The notes under the pieces are model-generated. The model searched no databases and was not told the DNA's origin. It saw nothing but the letters and a program-made list of their open reading frames with translations. Made by a program: the position numbers and the translations under genes. Below, in pieces: positions 43,018 to 50,238 of a DNA stretch of 64,000 nt. The DNA comes from Actinoplanes sp. DH11 (lineage in GTDB: Bacteria; Actinomycetota; Actinomycetes; Mycobacteriales; Micromonosporaceae), in the NCBI RefSeq assembly GCF_020873875.1, contig NZ_JAHWGU010000001.1, positions 124,001-188,000 of the forward strand. Reading direction: 5' to 3'. Position 1 is the stretch's first letter. Each line of letters starts with the position of its first letter.

Positions 43018-44397
43018 TCAGGCCACCATCAAGCCGGGTACGGAGCCGTGCTCGGCCAGGTGCCGCACCGCTTCACCGATCGGGATCGGCTCCGGTCGCC
43101 GGCGCGTCACCGCGGCGCGCCGGACGAAGTCGGTCGCGTGCCCGGCGGCCGTCGGCAGCGTCGGGTACCGCCTGGCGAGGAGGTCGCTCACGGTGCCGCC
43201 GCGGCGGGCGAAGGCGGCGACCGACCGCCATTGTGCCAGCGTGGCGATCCTGTCGTGTGCTGTTCCGGGTGGTTCCGGCAGCACACTGATCCGGTCGTAG
43301 GGCCGGCTGCCGGCGAGCCACAGTTCCGCGGCGTCGGCGACCGGGCGCGACGACGACTCACCCCAGTACGGCACCATGCCGGCGTCGAGCATCTCCCAGG
43401 GGTCGGTCATCCGGCCGGTGCTCACCACGGCGTGCGACGCACCGTGCTGCGGTGGCCACCACGTCCGGTACAGATCGGCGACGGCGGCACTGAACGACCG
43501 CGGATCGGTGTAAAGCACCCGGTGACCGGCCGAGCCGCTCGCCGCGGCGAGCTTCCGGAGCTGGGATTCGACAGCCGGCTCGCCGCTGGTCTCGGCGTAG
43601 TTCCTGGATGTGCCGGCCCAGGGGCCCGACCAGTCCTCGGCGCCGACCCGGCGCAGCAGCCGCCGGAAAGCCTCGTTCTCGCCGCGGTAGTCGGCCTCGC
43701 CCCAGCCACTGGTCGGCGACCCGATCTGGAAGCTGTATCCCGGCGGTCCGTCGAGCACGGGCCAGGTGCGCAGGTCACGGACGAGGACACAGGCGCCACC
43801 GGGCGCGATGCGGGAGCGCAGGAACGTGCGGTACGCCTCTGGCAGCGTCTGCCAGCGGACCTGCAGGGACACCGACGTACCGCAGAGCGCGCCACGCAGC
43901 ACCGGATCGTGCACCTGCCGCACGGTGACTCCGGGGTTGCGGGCGATGATCTGCTCCGCCAGCCGGGCGCCCCACGACATGGCGAGCCGCCAGTCCCCGG
44001 GAGATCCGCCCGGCCACGGCGTGGTGATGGTGAACGACGACGGCAGCCAGGCAGCGCCGCAGGCCACGGCGAGGTGCACGGCCGCGCCGTGCGGCGAGCC
44101 GAGGACCACCGCCGGGTACGAGACGGACCGATGGCGGCCGACGATCCACCGGGCGACCGCCTCGGCATCGACGTGCTCGACGCAGGCGACCGGCAGGGCC
44201 TCCTCGTCCGTCTCCGCGGCGAGGGCGACCCGGCGCAGCTCGCCGGGGAGCCCGCCGTGCCGGCCCAGCACCGGCACCCGTGAGAGGACGCCGCCCCGCC
44301 GCTGCTCGGGCGGCACCGCCATGGCGAGCAGGGCACGGCCGACGCTGTCGGCGCACACCACCCGCCCGGCCCGGAGGGCCGCCTGTGCCGGATCCAC
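43018..44397 (-). CDS. Protein of unknown function in the sigma cluster
   Basis: 459 residues from GTG 44397, supported by AAAGGA 6 nt upstream. No membrane segment or signal. It contains SYPAVVLGSPHGAAVHLAVACGAAWLPSSFTITTPWPG and ARNPGVTVRQVHDPVLRGAL, loosely reminiscent of alpha/beta-fold enzymes, and several tryptophan-rich stretches. I do not recognise the family. It lies 89 nt upstream of the sigma/STAS gene on the same strand and is divergent from the STAS-kinase gene, so it may belong to the stress regulon. Confidence 0.75.
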   Translation of the reverse strand: MDPAQAALRAGRVVCADSVGRALLAMAVPPEQRRGGVLSRVPVLGRHGGLPGELRRVALAAETDEEALPVACVEHVDAEAVARWIVGRHRSVSYPAVVLGSPHGAAVHLAVACGAAWLPSSFTITTPWPGGSPGDWRLAMSWGARLAEQIIARNPGVTVRQVHDPVLRGALCGTSVSLQVRWQTLPEAYRTFLRSRIAPGGACVLVRDLRTWPVLDGPPGYSFQIGSPTSGWGEADYRGENEAFRRLLRRVGAEDWSGPWAGTSRNYAETSGEPAVESQLRKLAAASGSAGHRVLYTDPRSFSAAVADLYRTWWPPQHGASHAVVSTGRMTDPWEMLDAGMVPYWGESSSRPVADAAELWLAGSRPYDRISVLPEPPGTAHDRIATLAQWRSVAAFARRGGTVSDLLARRYPTLPTAAGHATDFVRRAAVTRRRPEPIPIGEAVRHLAEHGSVPGLMVA

Positions 44398-44592
44398 ATC
44401 AGGTCCTTTCGCGGCTCGAAGGGTCGAGCGCGGCTACCCGTGCCGGCCCGGCCCAAACGGGCGGTGTCGTCGGGTTGTCTCCGGACCGGCGGCAGCGACC
44501 TGGCGCCGCACGCGGCCGGCGCGGCCGCTTTTGGCACGTCAAGAGCTGTCGAGCAGGTCGCCTGCCGGGCTGTTGCGAGCGACAATGGCGGG

Positions 44593-45327
44593 ATGCCTGC
44601 CGTCCAGTGCGACATCGAGCCGGTGGGAACGCGTCTGCTGGTGCACGTCCGGGGGGAGCTGTCGCTGGCGTCCGCTCCCACCGTGCGGACAGCGTTGCTC
44701 AAGTGCTTGGTGGAGCAGCCCGACGCGGTCGTCCTCGACCTCGCCGAGACGGTGATCGTCGAGCCCGCCGCGGCGTCGGTGTTCCTGGCCGCCGCGCGGC
44801 AGGCCTCGTTGTGGCCGGGCATCCCGATGCTGCTGGCGGCGCCGAATCCGGCGCTGGCAGAGCTTTTCACCCATGGGTACGGGCGGTTGACGGTGCACGC
44901 GTCGGTGCGGGAGGCGCTGCACGCGGAGACCCGGCAGCGGACGCTCTGCATCAAGGACATCCTGCTGCCCGTCTCCGGGGCGGCCCGGCACGCCCGCGAG
45001 CTGGTCGCCGAGGGTTGCCTGCGATGGGGATTGCCGCACCTGGTGGACCCGGCCGCTGTGGTGGCGGGTGAGCTGGTCACCAATGCGGTCGTGCACGCCG
45101 GGACGATGATCGATCTCCGGATCAACCTGGGCCGACGCTATCTCATCGTCGCGGTCCGCGACGGCAGCGACGTCCTGCCGGTGCCACCGTCGCCGGCCTC
45201 GGTCGATCAGGCCGGTTGGCGTGGCCTGGCGCTGGTGACGAGGGTGGCCTACCGCTGGGGCACGCTGCCGGCCTACGGCGGGAAGGTCGTCTGGGCGACG
45301 CTGGCCCGGCGGGGACTTCCCAGCTGA
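44593..45327 (+). CDS. STAS domain fused to an anti-sigma (RsbW-like) ATPase domain
   Basis: 244 residues from ATG 44593. Residues 1-105 form a STAS domain (GTRLLVHVRGELSLASAPTVRTALLKCL, VVLDLAETVIVEPAAASVFL) in which the DSSG loop is degenerate and has no serine at the phospho-site. Residues 125-240 are a HATPase_c of the RsbW/SpoIIAB type, with the N box VVAGELVTNAVVHA, a G1 region VRDGSDVLP and GWRGLALVTRVA. Anti-sigma kinase and antagonist are normally separate partners. Here they are one chain, mirrored by the sigma/STAS fusion at 41753. Confidence 0.87.
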   Translation: MPAVQCDIEPVGTRLLVHVRGELSLASAPTVRTALLKCLVEQPDAVVLDLAETVIVEPAAASVFLAAARQASLWPGIPMLLAAPNPALAELFTHGYGRLTVHASVREALHAETRQRTLCIKDILLPVSGAARHARELVAEGCLRWGLPHLVDPAAVVAGELVTNAVVHAGTMIDLRINLGRRYLIVAVRDGSDVLPVPPSPASVDQAGWRGLALVTRVAYRWGTLPAYGGKVVWATLARRGLPS

Positions 45328-45353
45328 ACCGCTCATCTCCCGAGCGCATCGAC

Positions 45354-45378
45354 GTTTGCTCATGCGGAGAGCGGTTAC
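45354..45378 (+). promoter_or_regulatory. Candidate SigB-type promoter before the STAS gene
   Basis: GTTT (45354-45357) and GGTTAC (45373-45378) are 15 nt apart, resembling the general-stress consensus of actinomycetes (GNNT, N14-16, GGGTAY) with one mismatch in the -10. It lies 47 nt before the STAS gene, in a cluster with a SigB/F-type factor, which fits autoregulation. Confidence 0.4.
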
Positions 45379-45425
45379 CTTCGGACGTAGTTGCACTGCA
45401 GCAACGAAATCCGCCGGGAGGATCC

Positions 45426-45770
45426 ATGTTGACGCCCTTCTCCGTGACGAAGCGCGATGACGGGGCGGGTGTGTCCCGGCTGGTGGTCGCGGGCGAACTC
45501 GACGAGGACTCTGGCGACGGCCTGATCGCCTTGATGATGAACGCCGCCGAGCAGGCCGACGTGTCGGAAATCGTCGTCGACCTGCGAAAAGTCACGTTCG
45601 TGTCCGCGGCCGGGATCCGGGCCCTGCTGCTCGGGCGCGACGCCGCCACCGGTGTGGGCCGCGGGTTCCGGGTGGTCAACGCGACCGGGATCGTGTACCA
45701 GGTGCTCCGGATCAGTGGGGTCAACAGGACGCTGGGAGTCACCGCGGAATCGGACGTCACCGTTCCCTGA
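45426..45770 (+). CDS. Anti-anti-sigma-like STAS protein
   Basis: 114 residues from ATG 45426 with GGGAGG (45416-45421). Single STAS domain: SRLVVAGELDEDSGDGLIALMMNAAEQADVSEIVVDLRKVTFVSAAGIRALLLGRDAA. The loop is SAAG where the classical family has DSSG, so the usual phosphorylation site is absent. It probably binds the RsbW-like domain constitutively, or acts as a structural competitor. It follows the STAS-kinase fusion gene on the same strand after 98 nt with its own promoter candidate. Confidence 0.88.
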   Translation: MLTPFSVTKRDDGAGVSRLVVAGELDEDSGDGLIALMMNAAEQADVSEIVVDLRKVTFVSAAGIRALLLGRDAATGVGRGFRVVNATGIVYQVLRISGVNRTLGVTAESDVTVP

Positions 45771-45787
45771 CGGCCGCCGCGCCGGCG

Positions 45788-46786
45788 TCAGGCCGGTCGT
45801 TGGTCGGCCACCTTCGCACCGTCGAGGATGTTGGTGCGGATCAGGTCGGCATCGCGGCGGACCCGGTCGGCCCGGTCCCGGTACTCCTTGCAGGCCCGCT
45901 GATCACCGGCGCGCTCGGCGTCCTCGGCCAGGCCCAGCAGCATCGTGACGTTCTCCTGCATGGCGCTGACCGCCGTCCACAACGCCTCCTCGATGCCGTT
46001 CTCGCTGGCGGCGACGAACGACTGCGGTGAGAAGGAATGGCCGACGTGGCACGCGTAGTGAACGGCCTGCCCGGTACGGATCTCGTACATGCCACCACTG
46101 CACTCGGGGCAGCCCAGCGCGACCGGCTGTCCCGGAGTTCTGCCGTTCGGCCGGCGGCCCGCGATGAGGTCCGTCTCCCAGACCAGCGCGTCCTGTGGTG
46201 CTTCGTCGTCGTCAACCGGCTGGCCCACCATGTCTCCGATCAGTCTCGCGAGTTCGGCGGCCGGTGCCGTGACCGCCGACGGCACCGCGGTCAGCGCTGC
46301 CGACGGCATGCCCGGGAACCGGGCCTCCTGCGGATCCTGAACCAGTGCTGCCCCGCCGCGCTCCGCGATGGAGGCCAGCCCGGCCGCCCCGTCGTCCAGG
46401 CTTCCGGACAGCACGACGCCGATCACCCGGGGACCGCTCCACCGGGCGGCGGAGCGGAACAGTGCATCCACGGCGGGACGTACCCGATTCTCCCTCGGGC
46501 CCGAGGTGAGCCGCAGCGTGTCGTCGGCATCGAGAAGTAGATGACGGTCCGGCACCGCGACGTACACGTGACCGGGCCGAGCCCGTACGCCGTCGCTCGC
46601 GTCGACGATCGGCAGAGCACAGTCCCTGCTCATCGTCTGCGCGAGAGTGCTGCCCGCCTCGGGTGGCAGGTGAGTGACCACCAGAACGGCCGCCGGCAGG
46701 TCCGCCGGTAGCCGGGCCAGCAGCTTCCGCAGTGCCGCGTGCGCACCGGCCGAGCCACCGATCACGATCAGGTCCCGCCGCGCCAT
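45788..46786 (-). CDS. CheB-type methylesterase domain protein
   Basis: ATG 46786 gives 332 residues. The frame is open to 47335 but without coding character there. The N-terminal domain is CheB-like: LIVIGGSAGAHAALRKLL with the active serine, THLPPEAGSTLAQTMSRDCALPI with the histidine, and VIGVVLSGSLDDGAAGLASI with the aspartate region. No receiver domain precedes it. A C-terminal part of about 110 residues has four cysteines and histidines (ALGCPECSGGMYEIRTG, HYACHVGHSFSP), like a zinc ribbon, followed by a helical tail. Standalone CheB-like proteins occur in bacteria without chemotaxis genes. Its substrate is unknown. Confidence 0.87.
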   Translation of the reverse strand: MARRDLIVIGGSAGAHAALRKLLARLPADLPAAVLVVTHLPPEAGSTLAQTMSRDCALPIVDASDGVRARPGHVYVAVPDRHLLLDADDTLRLTSGPRENRVRPAVDALFRSAARWSGPRVIGVVLSGSLDDGAAGLASIAERGGAALVQDPQEARFPGMPSAALTAVPSAVTAPAAELARLIGDMVGQPVDDDEAPQDALVWETDLIAGRRPNGRTPGQPVALGCPECSGGMYEIRTGQAVHYACHVGHSFSPQSFVAASENGIEEALWTAVSAMQENVTMLLGLAEDAERAGDQRACKEYRDRADRVRRDADLIRTNILDGAKVADQRPA

Positions 46787-46951
46787 GTGCCTCCGTCCGT
46801 CGGTCCCGGCAGTCCGCCGGTTCCGACAGCGTCTTCCCGAACACGCCCGTTTCATGCCACGCACGTGGCAGAACCCCGCCGCCGCGGCCCGCCCGGTAGG
46901 CCTATGTTTGCTGGCAGGAACGTCATTTCCGTACCGGCCCCGGGAGTCCGC

Positions 46952-47431
46952 ATGGCACGTTTCACCGTCACCCAAGATGTTCGTGCACCCGCCTCCGTCG
47001 CCTGGGCCGTTCTGGTGGACTGGCCCCGGCACGGTGACTGGGTGCCGCTGACCACGGTGCGGACCCTGAGCCCTCGGCCGGACGGGGTCGGTGCGCGCTT
47101 CGTGGCCCGCACCGGCGCCGGCCCGCTGGGTTTCGACGACCCGATGACGGTGGTCGGCTGGGAGGTGCCGGAGGGCGACGAACCCGGTGCCCGGCCCGGT
47201 CGCTGTGAAGTGGTCAAATCCGGTCGTGTGGTGCACGGCCGGGCCCTGTTCACCGTGGCACCGCTGGCAGGCGGGGGCGCCCGGGTGACGTGGCACGAGG
47301 ACGTGACGCTGTCGCCGCGCCGGATCACGCGCCATGCCGAACCCGTGGTGGCGGCCGCCGGCCGGCTCGCCTTCGCGGCCACCATGCGAGCGTTCGCCCG
47401 CGACGCCGAACGCGCGGCCACGATTCGATGA
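46952..47431 (+). CDS. SRPBCC-family protein
   Basis: 159 residues from ATG 46952. Starts MARFTVTQDVRAPASVAWAVLVDWPRHGDWVP, the classical Bet v 1/polyketide-cyclase-like opening. It ends in a long helix (VVAAAGRLAFAATMRAFARDAERAA). Such proteins enclose a hydrophobic ligand. No catalytic function can be assigned. Terminated by a strong hairpin at 47438-47472. Confidence 0.85.
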   Translation: MARFTVTQDVRAPASVAWAVLVDWPRHGDWVPLTTVRTLSPRPDGVGARFVARTGAGPLGFDDPMTVVGWEVPEGDEPGARPGRCEVVKSGRVVHGRALFTVAPLAGGGARVTWHEDVTLSPRRITRHAEPVVAAAGRLAFAATMRAFARDAERAATIR

Positions 47432-47437
47432 AACGGG

Positions 47438-47472
47438 CGTGGGGCGCGGACCATGACGGTCCGCGCCCCACG
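47438..47472. terminator. Bidirectional terminator
   Basis: CGTGGGGCGCGGACC (47438-47452) and GGTCCGCGCCCCACG (47458-47472) form a perfect 15-bp stem with a 5-nt loop, between the SRPBCC gene and the convergent fasciclin gene. Confidence 0.85.
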
Positions 47473-47489
47473 ACGCAAGTTCAGGCAGG

Positions 47490-48143
47490 TCAGGGCAGGT
47501 CGATCGGGCGCAGGACCCGGTCGACGCCGTGCGCGATCTGCTTGTTGCCCTTGTTGATGTCGAAGCGGTTCACCCGCGGGTTCCGGTCGCTGCGGTCGGC
47601 GTCGACGAGCGCGATCCGCTTGCGCCAGTGGCCGTACACATCAACCTTGATCTTGGATCCGGCGGCGGTGGTCAGCTGAGCGCCGTCGGCCTTGAGCGCT
47701 GCCTTGCGGTTGATCGTGCTGCCCGGGACGACGTGGTAGAGCAGGACCGACTCGACGGTGTCGATGCCGAGCCCGGCGACCGCGGTGAACGCCTGCTTCT
47801 CGCCGGGCAGCCGCTTGGTGCCCTGGATGTCGGCGACCAGCTTGCGGAACGCCAGGTCGTTCGGGATGAACGCGGTCACCGCGGTCTTGCCGTCGGCGAG
47901 CACGCCGACCGCACTGGCCGGCTTCGCCGTCAGGACGGCCTGCACCGCGGCGGTCAGGATGTCGTAGTCATGGCCCTTGCGGTCGAAACCGCTCTTGTCC
48001 GCGGTCAGCACCGCGGCCAGCGACCTGGTGCCCAGCGGCTTGGTCTTGCCGTGCGCGGCGGCCGGCGCGGCGGAGAGGGCGGAGGCGACGATGGCGGCGG
48101 TCGCCACGGCGGCGGCGCGCTTACCGGCTCGGGTGATCCTCAT
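47490..48143 (-). CDS. Secreted fasciclin-domain protein
   Basis: 217 residues from ATG 48143 with AAAGGA upstream. Signal peptide MRITRAGKRAAAVATAAIVASALSAAPAAAHG. One FAS1 domain with VTAFIPNDLAFRKLVADI and SVLLYHVVPGSTINRKAAL, the conserved H-box (YHVVPG). It resembles the mycobacterial MPT70/MPT83 type. It is transcribed from one half of a symmetrical ECF-type divergent promoter shared with the DUF4397 gene, so the two are likely coexpressed surface proteins with adhesive or structural roles. Confidence 0.9.
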   Translation of the reverse strand: MRITRAGKRAAAVATAAIVASALSAAPAAAHGKTKPLGTRSLAAVLTADKSGFDRKGHDYDILTAAVQAVLTAKPASAVGVLADGKTAVTAFIPNDLAFRKLVADIQGTKRLPGEKQAFTAVAGLGIDTVESVLLYHVVPGSTINRKAALKADGAQLTTAAGSKIKVDVYGHWRKRIALVDADRSDRNPRVNRFDINKGNKQIAHGVDRVLRPIDLP

Positions 48144-48195
48144 CTACGTGCGTCCTTTCCGAGTACGGGCGGTGGCTGCGTCGCCACCAACCCGT

Positions 48196-48275
48196 ACTTC
48201 GCTGCGGTCCCGCCGGTTGGATGCACCGAAATCTTTTTCTTCCGCTGCATCCAACTGCCGTCGCCGTGACGAAGG
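48196..48275. promoter_or_regulatory. Matched divergent ECF-sigma promoters (SigK-like)
   Basis: Plus strand: CATCCAAC at 48248-48255, 14 nt, then CGAAGG at 48270-48275. Minus strand: CATCCAAC (complement of 48216-48223), 14 nt, then CGAAGT (complement of 48196-48201). The two -35 boxes are part of a 10-bp inverted repeat GTTGGATGCA/TGCATCCAAC (48216-48225 and 48246-48255). The boxes and spacing resemble the SigK consensus of mycobacteria (CCATCC and CCGAAT about 16-17 nt apart), which controls fasciclin genes there. They face the fasciclin and DUF4397 genes. Confidence 0.72.
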
Positions 48276-48316
48276 ACAGGGCGTACCGAATCACGACGAT
48301 GAGCTCAGGAGATCCG

Positions 48317-49141
48317 ATGCGCAATCAGCCCCTCCGCCGCGCGGTAACAGTCGGTGCGGCGGCCATGCTCACCCTCGGCTCCGTCGGCGCGCTCTCCACC
48401 TCGCCGGCGTACGCCAAGGCCAACTCGAAGGTGTCGGTCGTGCACGGCATCCCGGGCCAGCCGGTCGACGTCTACGTCAACGGCGAGAAGACGGTCCCGG
48501 ACTTCCAGCCCGGCAAGGTCGCCGGCCCGCTGAGCCTGCCGGCCGGGGAGTACGACATCGCCCTGACCAAGCCCGGTGACGCCATCGGCGACGCGCTGCT
48601 GACCGTCGACAACGCCGAAGTGCCGGGCGACGTGAACATCAGCCTCGTCGCGCACCTCAGTGCGGACGGGAAGCCGACGCTGACGCCGTTCGTCAACGAC
48701 ACCGCCAAGCTGGCGGCGGGCAAGACGCGGCTGATCGTGCGGCACACCGCCGCGGCGCCGGCCGTCGACGTGCGGGCCGGTGGCGAGCCCGTCTTCGAGG
48801 GCGTGACGAACGGCAAGGAGGGCAAGGCCGACCTGGACGCCGGCACCGTCTCCGCCGACGTGGTGCTGGCCGGCACCGACACCCGGGTGCTCGGCCCGGC
48901 CGAGCTCGACCTCGCCGAAGGTGCCGCGACAATCGTGTACGCGGTCGGTTCCGCCGACGAGGAGACGCTCGACATCGTCTCGCAGTCCATCACCGGGCTG
49001 CACTCCGCGCCGGGCGGCGTGCCCAGCGGCAGCGGCGGCCGCGCCGACGGCAACACCTCGCTCCCCCTGTACGGGGTCGGCGCGCTCGGCATCCTGCTGG
49101 CCCTGTTCGGCCTCACCCGGGTGGCGGCCGGACGTCGCTGA
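48317..49141 (+). CDS. Secreted DUF4397-domain protein with C-terminal membrane anchor
   Basis: 274 residues from ATG 48317 with AGGAG (48307-48311). Signal peptide MRNQPLRRAVTVGAAAMLTLGSVGALSTSPAYA. A DUF4397 domain follows (KVSVVHGIPGQPVDVYVNGEKTVPDFQPGKVAGPLSLPAGEYDIAL), repeated in weaker form (TRLIVRHTAAAPAVDVRAGGEPVF). A glycine/serine linker, a membrane helix (LYGVGALGILLALFGLTRVAAG) and a basic end anchor it to the membrane. Coexpression with the divergent fasciclin gene is indicated by the matched promoters. Function unknown. Confidence 0.9.
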   Translation: MRNQPLRRAVTVGAAAMLTLGSVGALSTSPAYAKANSKVSVVHGIPGQPVDVYVNGEKTVPDFQPGKVAGPLSLPAGEYDIALTKPGDAIGDALLTVDNAEVPGDVNISLVAHLSADGKPTLTPFVNDTAKLAAGKTRLIVRHTAAAPAVDVRAGGEPVFEGVTNGKEGKADLDAGTVSADVVLAGTDTRVLGPAELDLAEGAATIVYAVGSADEETLDIVSQSITGLHSAPGGVPSGSGGRADGNTSLPLYGVGALGILLALFGLTRVAAGRR

Positions 49142-49162
49142 CGACGCGTTTCCACGCTTTTC

Positions 49163-49196
49163 GAGGCACGTCCCGGAGCAGTCCGGGGCGTGCCTC
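49163..49196 (+). terminator. Terminator of the DUF4397 gene
   Basis: GAGGCACG (49163-49170) and CGTGCCTC (49189-49196), with CCCGGA/TCCGGG continuing the stem inside, form a hairpin 21 nt after the stop. Confidence 0.75.
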
Positions 49197-49250
49197 CGTC
49201 GCGGTGCCTCCCCTGGGCTCCGCTGCGGTGCCTGCTCTGAGCTCCGCTGC

Positions 49251-49364
49251 GGTCGGCTTGGTCGCGGGCTTGGTCGCGGGCTTGGTCGCGGTCGGCTTGG
49301 TCGCGGTCGGCTTGGTCGCGGTCGGCTTGGTCGCGGTCGGCTTGGTCGCGGTCGGCTTGGTCGC
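49251..49364. repeat. 15-bp/12-bp tandem repeat array
   Basis: Eight head-to-tail units: one GGTCGGCTTGGTCGC, two shortened GGGCTTGGTCGC, then five more of the 15-bp form. All unit lengths are multiples of three, so every frame through the array stays open; long frames here (GLVAV or RDQAD repeats) are by-products, with no start site or ribosome site of quality. No gene is supported in 49197-49640. Confidence 0.85.
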
Positions 49365-49407
49365 GGTCCCTGGACAAGAAGCCGTGCTCGGCTGCGGCCG
49401 CGCGGCG

Positions 49408-49486
49408 GTGTTGATCTGCCAGCGCTACGAAATCGCTGTGATCAAGGGGTTGAAACCGCGATTTCGCATCGCTAGCAGATCAACAC
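49408..49486. repeat. 32-bp imperfect inverted repeat (REP-like hairpin)
   Basis: The left arm 49408-49439 and the right arm 49455-49486 match over 32 bp with about five mismatches, separated by 15 nt. The arms begin with GTGTTGATCTGC and end with the complementary GCAGATCAACAC. The flanks carry no transposase and no target duplication that I can see. It could be a REP-type element or an extended hairpin. Confidence 0.65.
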
Positions 49487-49641
49487 CTCGGCAGGGACGG
49501 CGCGTCGGGCGCCTCCTGGCTGGAAGTAGCGCCCCCGGGACCGATGCGGGCCGTATGGTGTTTTTGCTGGTCAGGGTAAGCGACGTCGGGAGGGTCCGGG
49601 GACCCTCCGAGACACGCCGAGAAATTCTGGTGCCAGTGGAC

Positions 49642-49670
49642 TAGATTTGTTTGCTGACCCGAGGTAGTGT
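49642..49670 (+). promoter_or_regulatory. Promoter of non-coding element B
   Basis: TAGATT (49642-49647) and TAGTGT (49665-49670) with 17-nt spacing, the same layout as before element A. Both are followed by TTCTCTCGT. Transcription would start near 49677. Confidence 0.6.
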
Positions 49671-49676
49671 TTCTCT

Positions 49677-50220
49677 CGTTGACAGCAAAGATCGTTGGAA
49701 GACGCTGACGATGTCGACCGAGCGTCAAGCAGGGCCCGAGAAGTGCTTCGTGGCTCGCTCGGTGACACCGGTGATCGGATCGGATCACCGTGGCAAGGGA
49801 AGTGGCAAGACAAGACCTTGACGTAATTCCAGGTCAGGGCAGATCAGGCGAGGCTGATGCAGGTTCAGGGCCGCGCCTGGCAAGAAGTCCGTCGCACGTG
49901 TGCGGGGCCATGAAGTCGCGTGGGGCTTCGACACCGGCGGATCGCACCACAGATGTCGGTAACAGAGATGTCGGCAACAGAGGAAAGGGAGGGCTCAACA
50001 CCGTTGGATCGCCCGCCACCAGGCAGTTTTTGAGCTTTGGGGCGGACACCGCAGTCTCCATCGAACGAGAGGTGGTCTTCGGTCACGCTTACGCGATCCT
50101 CGCACCGGCAACCGTCAAGCGCGGTAGGTGCGGAAACGACAACCCGACGAACCTGTCGGTAGATGGTGTTTTGACCCGCAAACCCCGGGCCCCGGCGTAC
50201 TTACGCCGGGGCCCTCGTCC
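49677..50220 (+). ncRNA. Long structured non-coding RNA element, copy B
   Basis: Homologue of 18742-19255 on the same strand. Corresponding parts: CCGAGCG/CGCTCGG stem (49718-49724 with 49756-49762); hairpin CGGTGATC/GATCACCG (49769-49790), whose sequence differs from copy A while the pairing is kept; the 32-nt identical block (49810-49841); CAGAGGAAAGGGAGGG near 49978; GGTCACGCTTACGCGATCCT near 50081; CCGAC-GAACCT-GTCGG (50144-50159); and the terminator. Between these the two copies differ in length and sequence, as loops of an RNA would. The terminator ends 24 nt before the MerR-like start codon, so the element could also be a regulatory leader for that gene. Confidence 0.7.
50187..50214 (+). 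terminator. Terminator at the end of element B
   Basis: GGGCCCCGGCG (50187-50197) pairs with CGCCGGGGCCC (50204-50214) around a 6-nt loop. The loop differs from copy A while the stem is the same. The MerR-like gene starts 24 nt downstream. Confidence 0.75.
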
Positions 50221-50238
50221 ATGGAGAGATACGGATAT

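Noticed and set aside
49204..49644. ORF with GLVAV repeats (plus strand) and ORF with RDQAD repeats (minus strand)
   Set aside because: Both derive from the 15-bp tandem repeat, whose unit length is a multiple of three; neither has a ribosome site or non-repeat homology.
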